DNA of 6,047 bases from Candidatus Dormiibacterota bacterium (GTDB taxonomy: Bacteria > Chloroflexota > Dormibacteria > Aeolococcales > Aeolococcaceae), in assembly GCA_027451645.1 (NCBI GenBank), contig DAIDIX010000113.1:1-6047 (forward strand), in the 5' to 3' direction. Position 1 is the first letter of the stretch. Each line of letters opens with the position of its first letter. The position numbers and the translations under genes are program-made. A model generated the notes under the pieces. It did not search any database. It was given only the letters and a program-made list of their open reading frames with translations, and was not told where the DNA came from. This document shows, piece after piece, positions 1-5,350 of this stretch.

Positions 1-45
1 AGCATGCTCCTCGTCCTCGATCTGCAGGGACCCTCGTTCGATCAT
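1..45 (-). CDS. N-terminal 15 codons of a gene following rplI, probably replicative DNA helicase DnaB (partial)
   Basis: The minus strand has an ATG at 45-43 whose last two bases lie inside the rplI stop codon (ATGA overlap). The frame stays open to the window edge and reads MIERGSLQIEDEEHA. The Q-I-E-D-E-E-H-A stretch resembles the N-terminal (N)-I-E-A-E-x-A element of DnaB helicases, and dnaB very often follows rplI in bacteria. Both points are suggestive only, since 15 residues cannot prove a family. No clear Shine-Dalgarno is seen in the end of rplI, so translation would rely on coupling to L9. If it is DnaB, the product unwinds DNA at the replication fork. Confidence 0.5.
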   Translation of the reverse strand, partial: MIERGSLQIEDEEHA

Positions 46-488
46 TCAGCGACAACAACAACCCGGACTGTTGCTGAAATGTCCTCGTGCAGAGAGATCG
101 TTGCCTCGTGCGAACCAAGGCTGCGAATCTGCTCTGGGAAGTCAATGTGCCTCTTGTCGACTTCGATACCTGCCTCACGCTTGAGCTGCGAGGCAATGTC
201 CTGGGCAGTGATGGAGCCGAAGAGCTTGCCATTCTCTCCAGCCTTCGCATACACCGTGACAGTGAGCTTCTTCAGCCTGTCTGCAAGGCCAGCTGCCTCA
301 TGACGCTGCTTTTCCGCAGCCTTCCGCATGCGTTCCTGCCGCTGCTGCACTTCGGCAATTGTTGAGGCATCTGCAGCAACTGCATACTTTTTCGCGAACA
401 GAAAGTTCCGGGCAAATCCCGGTGAGACTTCCTTCAGCTCCCCGGCAGCGCCCTGGCCGGGAACATCCTTGACGAGCAAGACTTTCAT
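42..488 (-). CDS. rplI: 50S ribosomal protein L9
   Basis: This is a 148-residue protein, the normal length for bacterial L9, which binds 23S rRNA at the base of the L1 stalk and helps maintain translational fidelity. The N-terminal domain opens MKVLLVKDVPGQG and carries the L9 signature: G13, G16, V21, G24, F25, N28, F29, L30 (GELKEV then GFARNFL). Residues about 40-75 form the charged, Glu/Lys/Arg-rich linking helix. The C-terminal domain starts with the conserved GENGKLFGSIT (84-94). The usual small residue after FLxxxK is replaced by lysine-tyrosine (FAKKYA), a mild deviation. The start is fixed by a strong GGAGGAGG seven bases upstream, inside the preceding gene. It overlaps that gene by four bases (ATGA) and the next gene by four bases, so it sits in a coupled operon. 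Confidence 0.97.
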   Translation of the reverse strand: MKVLLVKDVPGQGAAGELKEVSPGFARNFLFAKKYAVAADASTIAEVQQRQERMRKAAEKQRHEAAGLADRLKKLTVTVYAKAGENGKLFGSITAQDIASQLKREAGIEVDKRHIDFPEQIRSLGSHEATISLHEDISATVRVVVVAE

Positions 489-895
489 TGGGAGACCTCC
501 TCCTGAACAAGATGGGACAAATCCACGTCGTCACGGGGAAGACCCAGAAGTGTGACGATCCATTTGCGAACAAGCTCCTCTCCCTGACGAAGATCGTCAT
601 CGAAGATGCTCTGACGTTCAACAATCTTCTGCTCGTGTTCGCTCACGAGTTCGAGCGGGCATGCGAGGATGAAGAGGTTGAGTGACACAAGTGTCAGTGT
701 TGCTGTGTCGAGGGGACCAAGGAGAGGAAGATGCTTCGGCTTCTTCACAGGGCTCACGATGAGGCCGAATGCTGATGCGAGGAGTGTCTTCAAGGGAAAG
801 GGTACGCGAGGGTCGCGAAGGAGGCAGTAGGCAAGCCGAACTCTCCGTGGAATGTCCACGAGGACCTGCTTTGCTGTCACGAGCCGTGCGTTCAT
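485..895 (-). CDS. DUF1232/YkvA-like small protein upstream of rplI
   Basis: This 136-residue protein contains a segment with the DUF1232 pattern. It has LLRDPRVPFPLKTLLA (25-40), the basic/proline helix start typical of the family. Then comes FGLIVSPVKKPKHLPLLGPLD (43-63), matching the family's S-P-[ID]...P...-[LI]-G-x-[LV]-D motif, although the usual DLIPD is divergent (VKKPKH). A hydrophobic helix follows at about 64-80. The C-terminal third is charged and probably cytoplasmic. The function of the domain is not established; members are small and often membrane-associated. The ATG start has GGAG five bases upstream. It is the first visible gene of the rplI cluster, overlapping rplI by four bases, so it is probably co-expressed with a ribosomal protein. 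Confidence 0.75.
   Translation of the reverse strand: MNARLVTAKQVLVDIPRRVRLAYCLLRDPRVPFPLKTLLASAFGLIVSPVKKPKHLPLLGPLDTATLTLVSLNLFILACPLELVSEHEQKIVERQSIFDDDLRQGEELVRKWIVTLLGLPRDDVDLSHLVQEEVSQ
496..503 (-). promoter_or_regulatory. Ribosome binding site of rplI
   Basis: Minus-strand GGAGGAGG lies seven bases before the rplI ATG and inside the 3' end of the DUF1232-like gene. It is a near-ideal anti-16S site. Together with the ATGA overlap it supports both the chosen start and independent strong initiation for L9 within the operon. Confidence 0.85.
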
Positions 896-1095
896 CGTAT
901 CTCCAAGTGTAGCGACCTGAAGCGTGGAGATGGAGGCTCAAGTGTGCTCGCTCGAAAGATGTTGCAGGTTCATGTCCACGCAGAAGTGCTACATGCCAGC
1001 TGAGGTCCCATGCATTCTCGGTGTGGGAATGTGTCCTGTTGCTGGTAGAGTGATGGGACCACATCGCATCATGCGTACTGCCTGGAGGTCCTCCC
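896..1095. other. Divergent intergenic region between the rplI cluster and the dehydrogenase gene
   Basis: About 200 bases separate the two divergent start codons, so the region should carry promoters for both directions. I looked for -35/-10 pairs on both strands and found no convincing one; TAGAGT at 1046-1051 on the plus strand lacks a good -35. The minus-strand Shine-Dalgarno GGAG is at 904-901 and the plus-strand GGAGG at 1084-1088. The latter is part of the symmetric GGAGGTCCTCC at 1084-1094, which could be an operator or chance. Confidence 0.5.
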
Positions 1096-2022
1096 ATGAG
1101 CCAAGCCATCATCTACGAGTCGTTCGGGGGCCCCGAGGTGCTGGAGCTGCGAGATGTCCCTGAGCCGCATGCTGGCCCGGGTGAGATCCGTGTCCGAGTT
1201 ACAGCAGCAGGACTGAATCCAATGGACTGGGGCATCTCCTCCAGGCCCGAGGTGGCAGCGAGGTTCGGGGTATCCGTCCCGTCCGGCTTCGGCTCCGACT
1301 TTGCAGGCGTGGTTGACGAGGTGGGCAATGGTGTCACGGGATTCGCGGTGACCGATCGTGTATTTGGGGGTGCGATGGCAAGGGCTGCAGCCAAGTACGC
1401 TGTGCTTCGGCCACCTGCTGATACTGTCTGGCACACGCCAGACGAGATCAGTGACGAGATTGCAAGCACGCTTCCCGTAGCAGGGCTCACAGCTATTGCT
1501 GCCCTCGGGGCGATCAGTCTGCACGCTGGCGACACGGTACTAATCGGTGGTGCAGCTGGCGGTGTGGGCGTGTTCGCTGTGCAGCTTGCGAGGCTTGCTG
1601 GTGCGAGCGTGATTGGAACTGCTTCCGAGGGAACGTTCGATTTTCTGCAGGAGCTCGGTGCAAGGCCAGTGGCATATGGTCCAGGTCTTGCAGATCGGGT
1701 GCGGGCACTTGTTCCAGGTGGCATAACTGCAGCAGCTGACCTGTTCGGCACGGAAACAGCTGAGGCAGCACTTGAGCTTGGTGTGCCAGGTGAGAGGATC
1801 TCAACTGTTGCTGCCCTTGCCAGTACAGTAGCTGGTGTTCATGCAACAGGAGCTGCGAATGCGAGCCCTGGCGCCATGAAGCAGATCACCAACGGTATCG
1901 TTGCTGGTTCGATAACAGTGCCTATTGCTGCCAGGTTCCCGATCGAAGAGACTGCAGAGGCAGTACGGCTCCAGGCAGGACGCCACATCCATGGCAAGAT
2001 AGTCATCACGCTCCCGAATTGA
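1096..2022 (+). CDS. NADP-dependent oxidoreductase, MDR superfamily (quinone oxidoreductase type)
   Basis: This 308-residue protein fits zinc-free medium-chain dehydrogenases that reduce quinones or enones with NADPH in the cytoplasm. The GroES-like N-terminal domain shows the family opening (FGGPEVLELRDVPEP, 10-24), GEIRVRVTAAGLNPMDW (29-45) and GSDFAGVVDEVG (66-77). The Rossmann domain has LPVAGLTAIAAL (126-137) and the nucleotide loop GGAAGGVGVFAVQLA (151-165), with the A-A-G-G-V-G pattern of the quinone oxidoreductase branch. The C-terminus ends in the usual H-x-H-G-K-I-V-I (297-304). No zinc-binding Cys/His cluster is visible, so it should be a metal-free member. The ATG start has GGAGG seven bases upstream. 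It stands alone and diverges from the rplI cluster. The substrate cannot be told from sequence. Confidence 0.93.
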   Translation: MSQAIIYESFGGPEVLELRDVPEPHAGPGEIRVRVTAAGLNPMDWGISSRPEVAARFGVSVPSGFGSDFAGVVDEVGNGVTGFAVTDRVFGGAMARAAAKYAVLRPPADTVWHTPDEISDEIASTLPVAGLTAIAALGAISLHAGDTVLIGGAAGGVGVFAVQLARLAGASVIGTASEGTFDFLQELGARPVAYGPGLADRVRALVPGGITAAADLFGTETAEAALELGVPGERISTVAALASTVAGVHATGAANASPGAMKQITNGIVAGSITVPIAARFPIEETAEAVRLQAGRHIHGKIVITLPN

Positions 2023-2444
2023 TCTCTGGGGCAACTGGAATCCAGCACCCAACGCATGGGCTGGTCCCGATCCATACCTATCAGTTCATGACTGACATAG
2101 ATACGCCATAGCAGACCTCTGATGGTTCGATGTGGAGTAGCAAGGACCGGACTGTTCGACCATCGACACCCGCCCACTGCTGATCTGATAAGCATCCATT
2201 CACGCATTGAGTGCCATATTGCATCCCATTGTGCAAAGGGATTGCGGACGGGTCTATTGCGACACGCATGATAATTTCCGCGTCGGGCCGTCGAGCAAAC
2301 CCATCAGGTGTAGCGCAAGCCGTTCCTCTTTTGCACACTCTGCCAACTACCAGAGACAACCTGCGTGACCCGGACATATGGACGTCCAAGCCTACAACTG
2401 ACGGGGCTTTCAAGTTGCGGCTAGCCAACCATTATGAAGACCGC
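2023..2444. other. Stretch without a supported gene
   Basis: Open frames here on both strands lack ribosome sites, recognisable motifs and consistent protein-like composition. No tRNA signature (TTCGA in a T-arm context), CRISPR repeat or strong U-tailed hairpin is seen. The short symmetric CTGGAATCCAG just after the dehydrogenase stop is too small to call a terminator. It is probably non-coding or decayed accessory DNA between convergent genes. Confidence 0.4.
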
Positions 2445-2807
2445 CTAATGGCTCCTGGCTCCCCTTTCTAACAGAGACTCTGGAATGACCGCAAGTGCAC
2501 GATTAAGCTGAGCCTTCGTAACTAAACCAAAGGATAGACGCATGGCCTCCCGTGGCCATCCTGCGCCGCCCTGCTTGCGAGCTGATGCGCTGAGGTTGAA
2601 CCTCAGTCCCTGGGCCCCATATATCGGGGTGCGAACCTCAACGCGCTCAACCGCTTCCCAGCGAAAAGCATATTCAGCTATTGCAAATCGCAGAGCCCCG
2701 ATAGAGGGTCCGATTACCACCCCTTTTGGTGTAATTGTCATTTTGGCAAATGGAAACGTCGCATACGCGCGATTCCACATGCTGCCGATGAATGTGTCTT
2801 TCTTCAT
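2445..2807 (-). CDS. Hypothetical protein, PH-like domain suspected
   Basis: From the ATG at 2807 the protein has 120 residues; an in-frame GTG at 2876 would add 23 residues of basic, less protein-like sequence. The shorter start is preferred because MKKDTFIGSMWNRAYATFPF looks like a natural N-terminus, but neither start has a strong Shine-Dalgarno. The body has alternating beta-like segments (KMTITPKGVVIGP, then AFRWEAVERVEVR, then LRFNLSAS) followed by a C-terminal helix. This is the layout of small bacterial PH-like proteins, where an F-x-W-x-x-V-x-x-V strand is typical. No catalytic residues or membrane segments are seen. Its function is unknown. It is the most downstream gene of the minus-strand accessory block, with about 490 bases between its start and the membrane protein gene. 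Confidence 0.6.
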   Translation of the reverse strand: MKKDTFIGSMWNRAYATFPFAKMTITPKGVVIGPSIGALRFAIAEYAFRWEAVERVEVRTPIYGAQGLRFNLSASARKQGGAGWPREAMRLSFGLVTKAQLNRALAVIPESLLERGARSH

Positions 2808-2876
2808 ATCTCTGATTGTGTTTCCCCGCCACCTTCTACCATCAATGTTGTCTCGGCCACGTATATGAGTTTCCAC

Positions 2877-3296
2877 CTTGCCAACTACCTGGGGGAGCGA
2901 TCCCCTACGGTAATCCTCCTTCGATAGCGGCCAATGATCCGAAGTTGGTGTCGTGAAAAAGGTACGAAAAGGCTTGGAGATACTGCACTTCCGTAGACTT
3001 CCTCATTGAAATTACATTGTGTAATGAGCTAAGCGAGGCCCAGCTCACTATCAGTCGTCGGGGTGAAGTCGAGGTCACGTTCCATGACCATCCCCACCCG
3101 TGTACGACGGACTCCTCTGATATAACTCGAGCTGACGGCCGACACGAGCGACCCCACCACGAGTAGTGCAAGTCATTCCCCTAGCGGTCATAAGCTATGT
3201 GATATGGCAATCATATATATTGCTTCGTTGCTCGGAAAACTACTGGCATCCAGAGTTCTGACTGAAGGCAGATACATCTGATCTTCATGTGTTCCG
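2877..3296. other. Stretch without a supported gene
   Basis: This is the gap between the stop of the 158-aa membrane protein and the PH-like gene. A minus-strand 88-codon frame (3171-2905) starts with TTG, has no ribosome site and has a Ser/Trp/Arg-rich composition unlike a real protein, so I do not call it. Positions about 3200-3225 are AT-rich (several overlapping TATA-like hexamers) and could hold a promoter. Apart from the stem-loop at 2890-2907 I see no structure. Confidence 0.4.
2890..2907. other. Short stem-loop near the PH-like gene
   Basis: GGGGA (2892-2896) pairs with TCCCC (2901-2905) around a GCGA loop (plus-strand reading; the loop is TCGC on the minus strand). A G-T and a T-A pair extend it to seven pairs. 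No T-run follows on either side, so it is not a standard terminator. It lies just upstream of the alternative GTG start of the PH-like gene and could lie in its leader. Confidence 0.3.
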
Positions 3297-3773
3297 CTAT
3301 TCATCTAATGACGTAGTTCCAGAGAGTCGTTTCCGGGCCCAACGACCGATGAAAAACATAGTCAAATATACGGGGAAAATGAGCAGGAGGAGAGGTTGGA
3401 GAAATACCAGTGCCCGTGGAACACCGACGGATGAGAGGACAAACCCTATTGCCACTACAGCAATCGCGTATATACACATAGTGCCCAATCCAAACAGTGG
3501 CTCCCTGATCCATTTGATCCATCGGGACCTCTCAGGATGGGATAGAACCGCAGCACGACCACTTGTAGTACCGACAAACGCTAGGCTGCTTATGAAAAGT
3601 GCAGCGTAAGCGGCCTCGTCTACCTGGATTCTTCCGGTGAGTAGATTGAGTCCATCTAGCGCTAAGCCGATCGTCGCAAGGGCTGCCCACGCTACTGCCA
3701 GAGTGCGAAGAATTGTACGCGCTTCTGACTGCCGGATAAGCATGCGTGATGATTCAGTCGATTCCTGATTCAC
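3297..3773 (-). CDS. Four-helix integral membrane protein, candidate immunity protein for the upstream Rhs tip
   Basis: This 158-residue protein was not recognised as a named family. Four hydrophobic segments are visible at about 21-45, 54-70, 92-116 and 121-143, separated by a basic loop (SHPERSRWIKWIR, 78-90) and followed by a basic C-terminal patch (RWARKR, 144-149). It should sit in the cytoplasmic membrane with its basic loops inside. The GTG start at 3773 lies 20 bases inside the 3' end of the Rhs tip frame, with a GGTGG-like site just before it. An internal ATG at 3743 is the alternative. The overlap implies coupled translation with the tip. In Rhs loci the gene directly after the tip usually encodes its immunity protein, and multi-helix membrane proteins are a known form for membrane-acting toxins. 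Assigning that role here is inference. Confidence 0.7.
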   Translation of the reverse strand: MNQESTESSRMLIRQSEARTILRTLAVAWAALATIGLALDGLNLLTGRIQVDEAAYAALFISSLAFVGTTSGRAAVLSHPERSRWIKWIREPLFGLGTMCIYAIAVVAIGFVLSSVGVPRALVFLQPLLLLIFPVYLTMFFIGRWARKRLSGTTSLDE

Positions 3774-3954
3774 AGCCCACCACCGCCATTACAAATCCTC
3801 CCACCACTAGCCCCGCGGCAACTATGGAAAATACTGGTACGCCTATCGTGCGCGCGGGGCCGCCGAGTTCCCATGCATGCGAACTTGCCTCTGCATAAAA
3901 TACAGCTGCCATCCAGCATGCTATTTGCGTTGCATTTTGGGAGGATTGTACCAC
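3754..3954 (-). CDS. Alternative reading: short ORF at the 3' end of the Rhs tip
   Basis: A GTG at 3954 opens a 66-residue frame containing NATQIACWMAAVFYAEA and a C-terminal hydrophobic helix (VPVFSIVAAGLVVGGFVMAV). The nearest purine-rich site (GGGA) is about 17 bases away, too far for good initiation, and the frame is already open for 60 codons upstream without a start codon. It is therefore more likely the end of the Rhs tip than an independent gene. If it is expressed alone it would be a one-helix membrane peptide. It overlaps the following membrane protein gene by 20 bases. Confidence 0.3.
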   Translation of the reverse strand: MVQSSQNATQIACWMAAVFYAEASSHAWELGGPARTIGVPVFSIVAAGLVVGGFVMAVVGCESGID

Positions 3955-4348
3955 GGGAATAGCGGTTGGATTCCCGTATTGTATCGGGGCTGCATATGAG
4001 GGTCTCGGAATAGGCGCAGGTCCCGAGTGTGGTGAGTAACAGATAAGTGAGGACAGAATGATTCCGCTCTGCAGGAGGTTAGATGGAATGCGCGTTGCTG
4101 AATGATCGAACCTGTGAGGTGCAACTCGGTCGGGTCACTCGTATTTATCGGATCACCTAGTGTGTACCAGTGCGAGCTCTGCGTTTGCGCCACCATGGGG
4201 TCAACTGCAAGGAACTGCGAAATCATCGGGTCGTAGTAGCGGCACGGAGGTGATAGAGCCCTGACTCGCTATCAATGTACTGCCCTGCGTAGAGAAGCGG
4301 ATTGGCGAAAGTTACGGTGTTCGGAAAGGGACCGGGGAATGTCTTGCC
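3754..4348 (-). pseudogene. Rhs repeat-associated core fragment with unique C-terminal tip, twice frameshifted
   Basis: Three minus-strand frames join into one Rhs C-terminus. Frame one (from 4348) reads VTFANPLLYAGQYIDSES then GLYHLRA. Frame two (from about 4238) reads YYDPMISQFLAVDPMVAQTQ and later GDPINTSDPT. Frame three (4125-3757) is a 123-codon tip. The core matches the family pattern Y-A-G-x-Y-x-D-x-E-S-G-L-Y-x-L-R-A-R-Y-Y-D-P...F-L-x-x-D-P...G-D-P-x-N-x-x-D-P-x-G. One missing base at 4239-4243 (GCCGC for GCCCGC) and one at 4126-4128 (ACCGAG for ACCGGAG) explain both shifts and restore RARYYDP and DPTG. The tip is proline-rich in the middle and has hydrophobic stretches at tip residues about 18-30, 64-80 and 93-117. 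The N-terminal Rhs repeats are absent, as in displaced cassettes. In intact proteins the core encapsulates and autocleaves at the D-P-x-G region, releasing the tip. Sequencing error is an alternative to true decay. Confidence 0.8.
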
Positions 4349-4353
4349 CCCCG

Positions 4354-4734
4354 CTAGTTATTGCCAGTATTTAGCTCACGTGCCAGCTTCCTGCCTGACC
4401 GGTAGTAGTCCCATCCTTCGTCCGTTGCAACGAACGTGACCTGTTCACTATGAAGGAAGTCAATCACCGGTGCCATAATCTCAACGCTCGCCAGAAGCTT
4501 CCTGGCATCCTCCAGTGGCAAATGTGCTTCACTTGAAAATGGAACTCCCCATTTCGCATATATGAGACCCAATTCCAGCAGGAGTTTCAGAGCCTTGTGA
4601 GCAATATCCTCTTGCTTGCTATCATTCCACCCTCGACAGCAATCAGCGAGAATACCTTGAATTTCTCCTAAACCCACCTCGTCTTCAGTTGTCCTATCCA
4701 GGAAGATGTCCGCAAGCTCAAGGACTGAAATCAC
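4354..4734 (-). CDS. Hypothetical 126-aa protein, possible immunity protein of an upstream Rhs cassette
   Basis: I do not recognise the family. The protein is acidic, soluble and mostly helical. It has helices at about 1-13 and 24-35, ALKLLLELGLIYA at 48-60 and LEDARKLLASVEIM at 74-87. A C-terminal segment, VTFVATDEGWDYYRSG (99-114), resembles the beta-wing of winged-helix domains with their T-x-x-G-W pattern. The GTG start is set by AGGAAGGG six bases upstream. It begins three bases after the stop of a 58-codon frame and ends about six bases before recognisable Rhs core sequence. That position, between an upstream fragment and a displaced Rhs core, is where immunity genes sit in tandem Rhs cassettes. 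A winged-helix regulator is the alternative. Confidence 0.65.
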   Translation of the reverse strand: MISVLELADIFLDRTTEDEVGLGEIQGILADCCRGWNDSKQEDIAHKALKLLLELGLIYAKWGVPFSSEAHLPLEDARKLLASVEIMAPVIDFLHSEQVTFVATDEGWDYYRSGRKLARELNTGNN

Positions 4735-4737
4735 TCT

Positions 4738-4914
4738 TTACCCTTCCTGATCGGTCAGTGGATCTATCACCGGTACATCCAGAGTCGGGTTTCCCTCCGC
4801 TGGAAATGGCTGATTGCCATTGAATTTTCGCATACCGCGGATATTCCAAATCATGCCTTCGATATCCAAGTAGAAAACACTTTCAGCGTCCATCCCATCA
4901 AGTCCTAAATACAT
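4738..4914 (-). CDS. 58-codon ORF, possible remnant of a toxin tip or immunity gene
   Basis: ATG at 4914 opens a frame beginning MYLGLDGMDAESVFYLDIEG and ending DPLTDQEG, three bases before the GTG of the 126-aa gene. The composition is protein-like and acidic, and the G-L-D-G...S-V-F-Y-L-D pattern is vaguely like the strand-rich C-terminal half of SUKH-type immunity proteins, too weak to name. No good Shine-Dalgarno precedes it. The same frame continues upstream to an ATG at 4953 across a single TAG (4932-4930), so it may be the 3' part of a longer broken gene. Its tight spacing suggests it was co-transcribed with the 126-aa gene. Confidence 0.4.
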   Translation of the reverse strand: MYLGLDGMDAESVFYLDIEGMIWNIRGMRKFNGNQPFPAEGNPTLDVPVIDPLTDQEG

Positions 4915-5350
4915 CTTTGAGCTTGTTGCCTACCGATCACACCCTATCTCCATTTCTATAGACGCTTATGCTCTTGCCATGCAAAGCGATTATTGAGGTC
5001 GTTACATAGCCAGCGCAATTGACGCGTGACACAATTGCAAGGAATCATCACCCTAATGACATGGATTTGCCTTACATATACTTTGCTTATTGTGTAATAC
5101 GCAGATTGAGCATTCAAAGATATGACAAGAAATTGGTGCCAATCTCTCCTCATTCCTTCAATTGTGCCAGAGAAACTCTACTATCTTGTGGCTCAGTTTC
5201 AGGAAATCCTAGTCCACTACAGATTCCAGATGCGCTCATAGTCCGAATGTCTCCCTGAACTCTGGTATCCAGACCCTGCCCATGATGCCGACGTCGTTGC
5301 GGACATTCGTACATGCTGTAAAGCGTAGCGAAAGGAGAATACTACAGTGC
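4915..5350. other. AT-rich stretch without a supported gene
   Basis: This region is visibly richer in A and T than the flanks, especially 4930-5160. A minus-strand frame at 5153-4956 and a plus-strand frame at 5019-5258 have no ribosome site and no family signature. On the plus strand a frame that is open from about 5110 to the TAG at 5326-5328, with one internal TAG at 5239, reads LPELWYPDPAHDADVV near its end and looks locally protein-like; it may be a decayed gene ending just before the kinase gene. A promoter for the kinase gene should lie here, but I could not pick a convincing one. Confidence 0.4.
5332..5337 (+). promoter_or_regulatory. Ribosome binding site of the phosphotransferase gene
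   Basis: AAGGAG is a strong anti-16S match, but it lies 13 bases before the ATG at 5351, longer than usual. No in-frame start closer to it is seen: the GTG at 5347 is out of frame and the frame-matched ATA at 5339 is too near. The ATG at 5351 is therefore kept. Confidence 0.65.

Noticed and set aside
1084..1094. Symmetric GGAGGTCCTCC as an operator
   Set aside because: It contains the Shine-Dalgarno, and its symmetry may be accidental. There is no second copy or regulator gene to support it.
1113..1751. Minus-strand 212-codon frame opposite the dehydrogenase
   Set aside because: It is a Pro/Ala/Ser-rich antisense shadow of a gene with clear MDR motifs on the plus strand.
2023..2060. Possible terminator after the dehydrogenase gene (CTGGAATCCAG)
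   Set aside because: The arms are five bases around a single base, which cannot form a hairpin, and no T-run follows.
2081..2471. Overlapping open frames on both strands (2428-2081 minus, 2211-2471 plus)
   Set aside because: Neither has a Shine-Dalgarno or any family signature. The plus-strand frame runs into the 3' end of the PH-like gene.
2905..3171. Minus-strand 88-codon open frame
   Set aside because: It has a TTG start, no ribosome site, a Ser/Trp/Arg-rich composition and no recognisable motif. Other frames of the same stretch are equally unconvincing.
3204..3222. AT-rich GCAAT...ATTGC inverted repeat as a regulator site
   Set aside because: The arms are only five bases and the centre is not symmetric.
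3921..4226. Minus-strand 101-codon frame as an independent gene
   Set aside because: Its first 30 residues are Rhs core, in frame with YYDP only, and the rest is the wrong frame after the DPTG shift. It is covered by the Rhs pseudogene.
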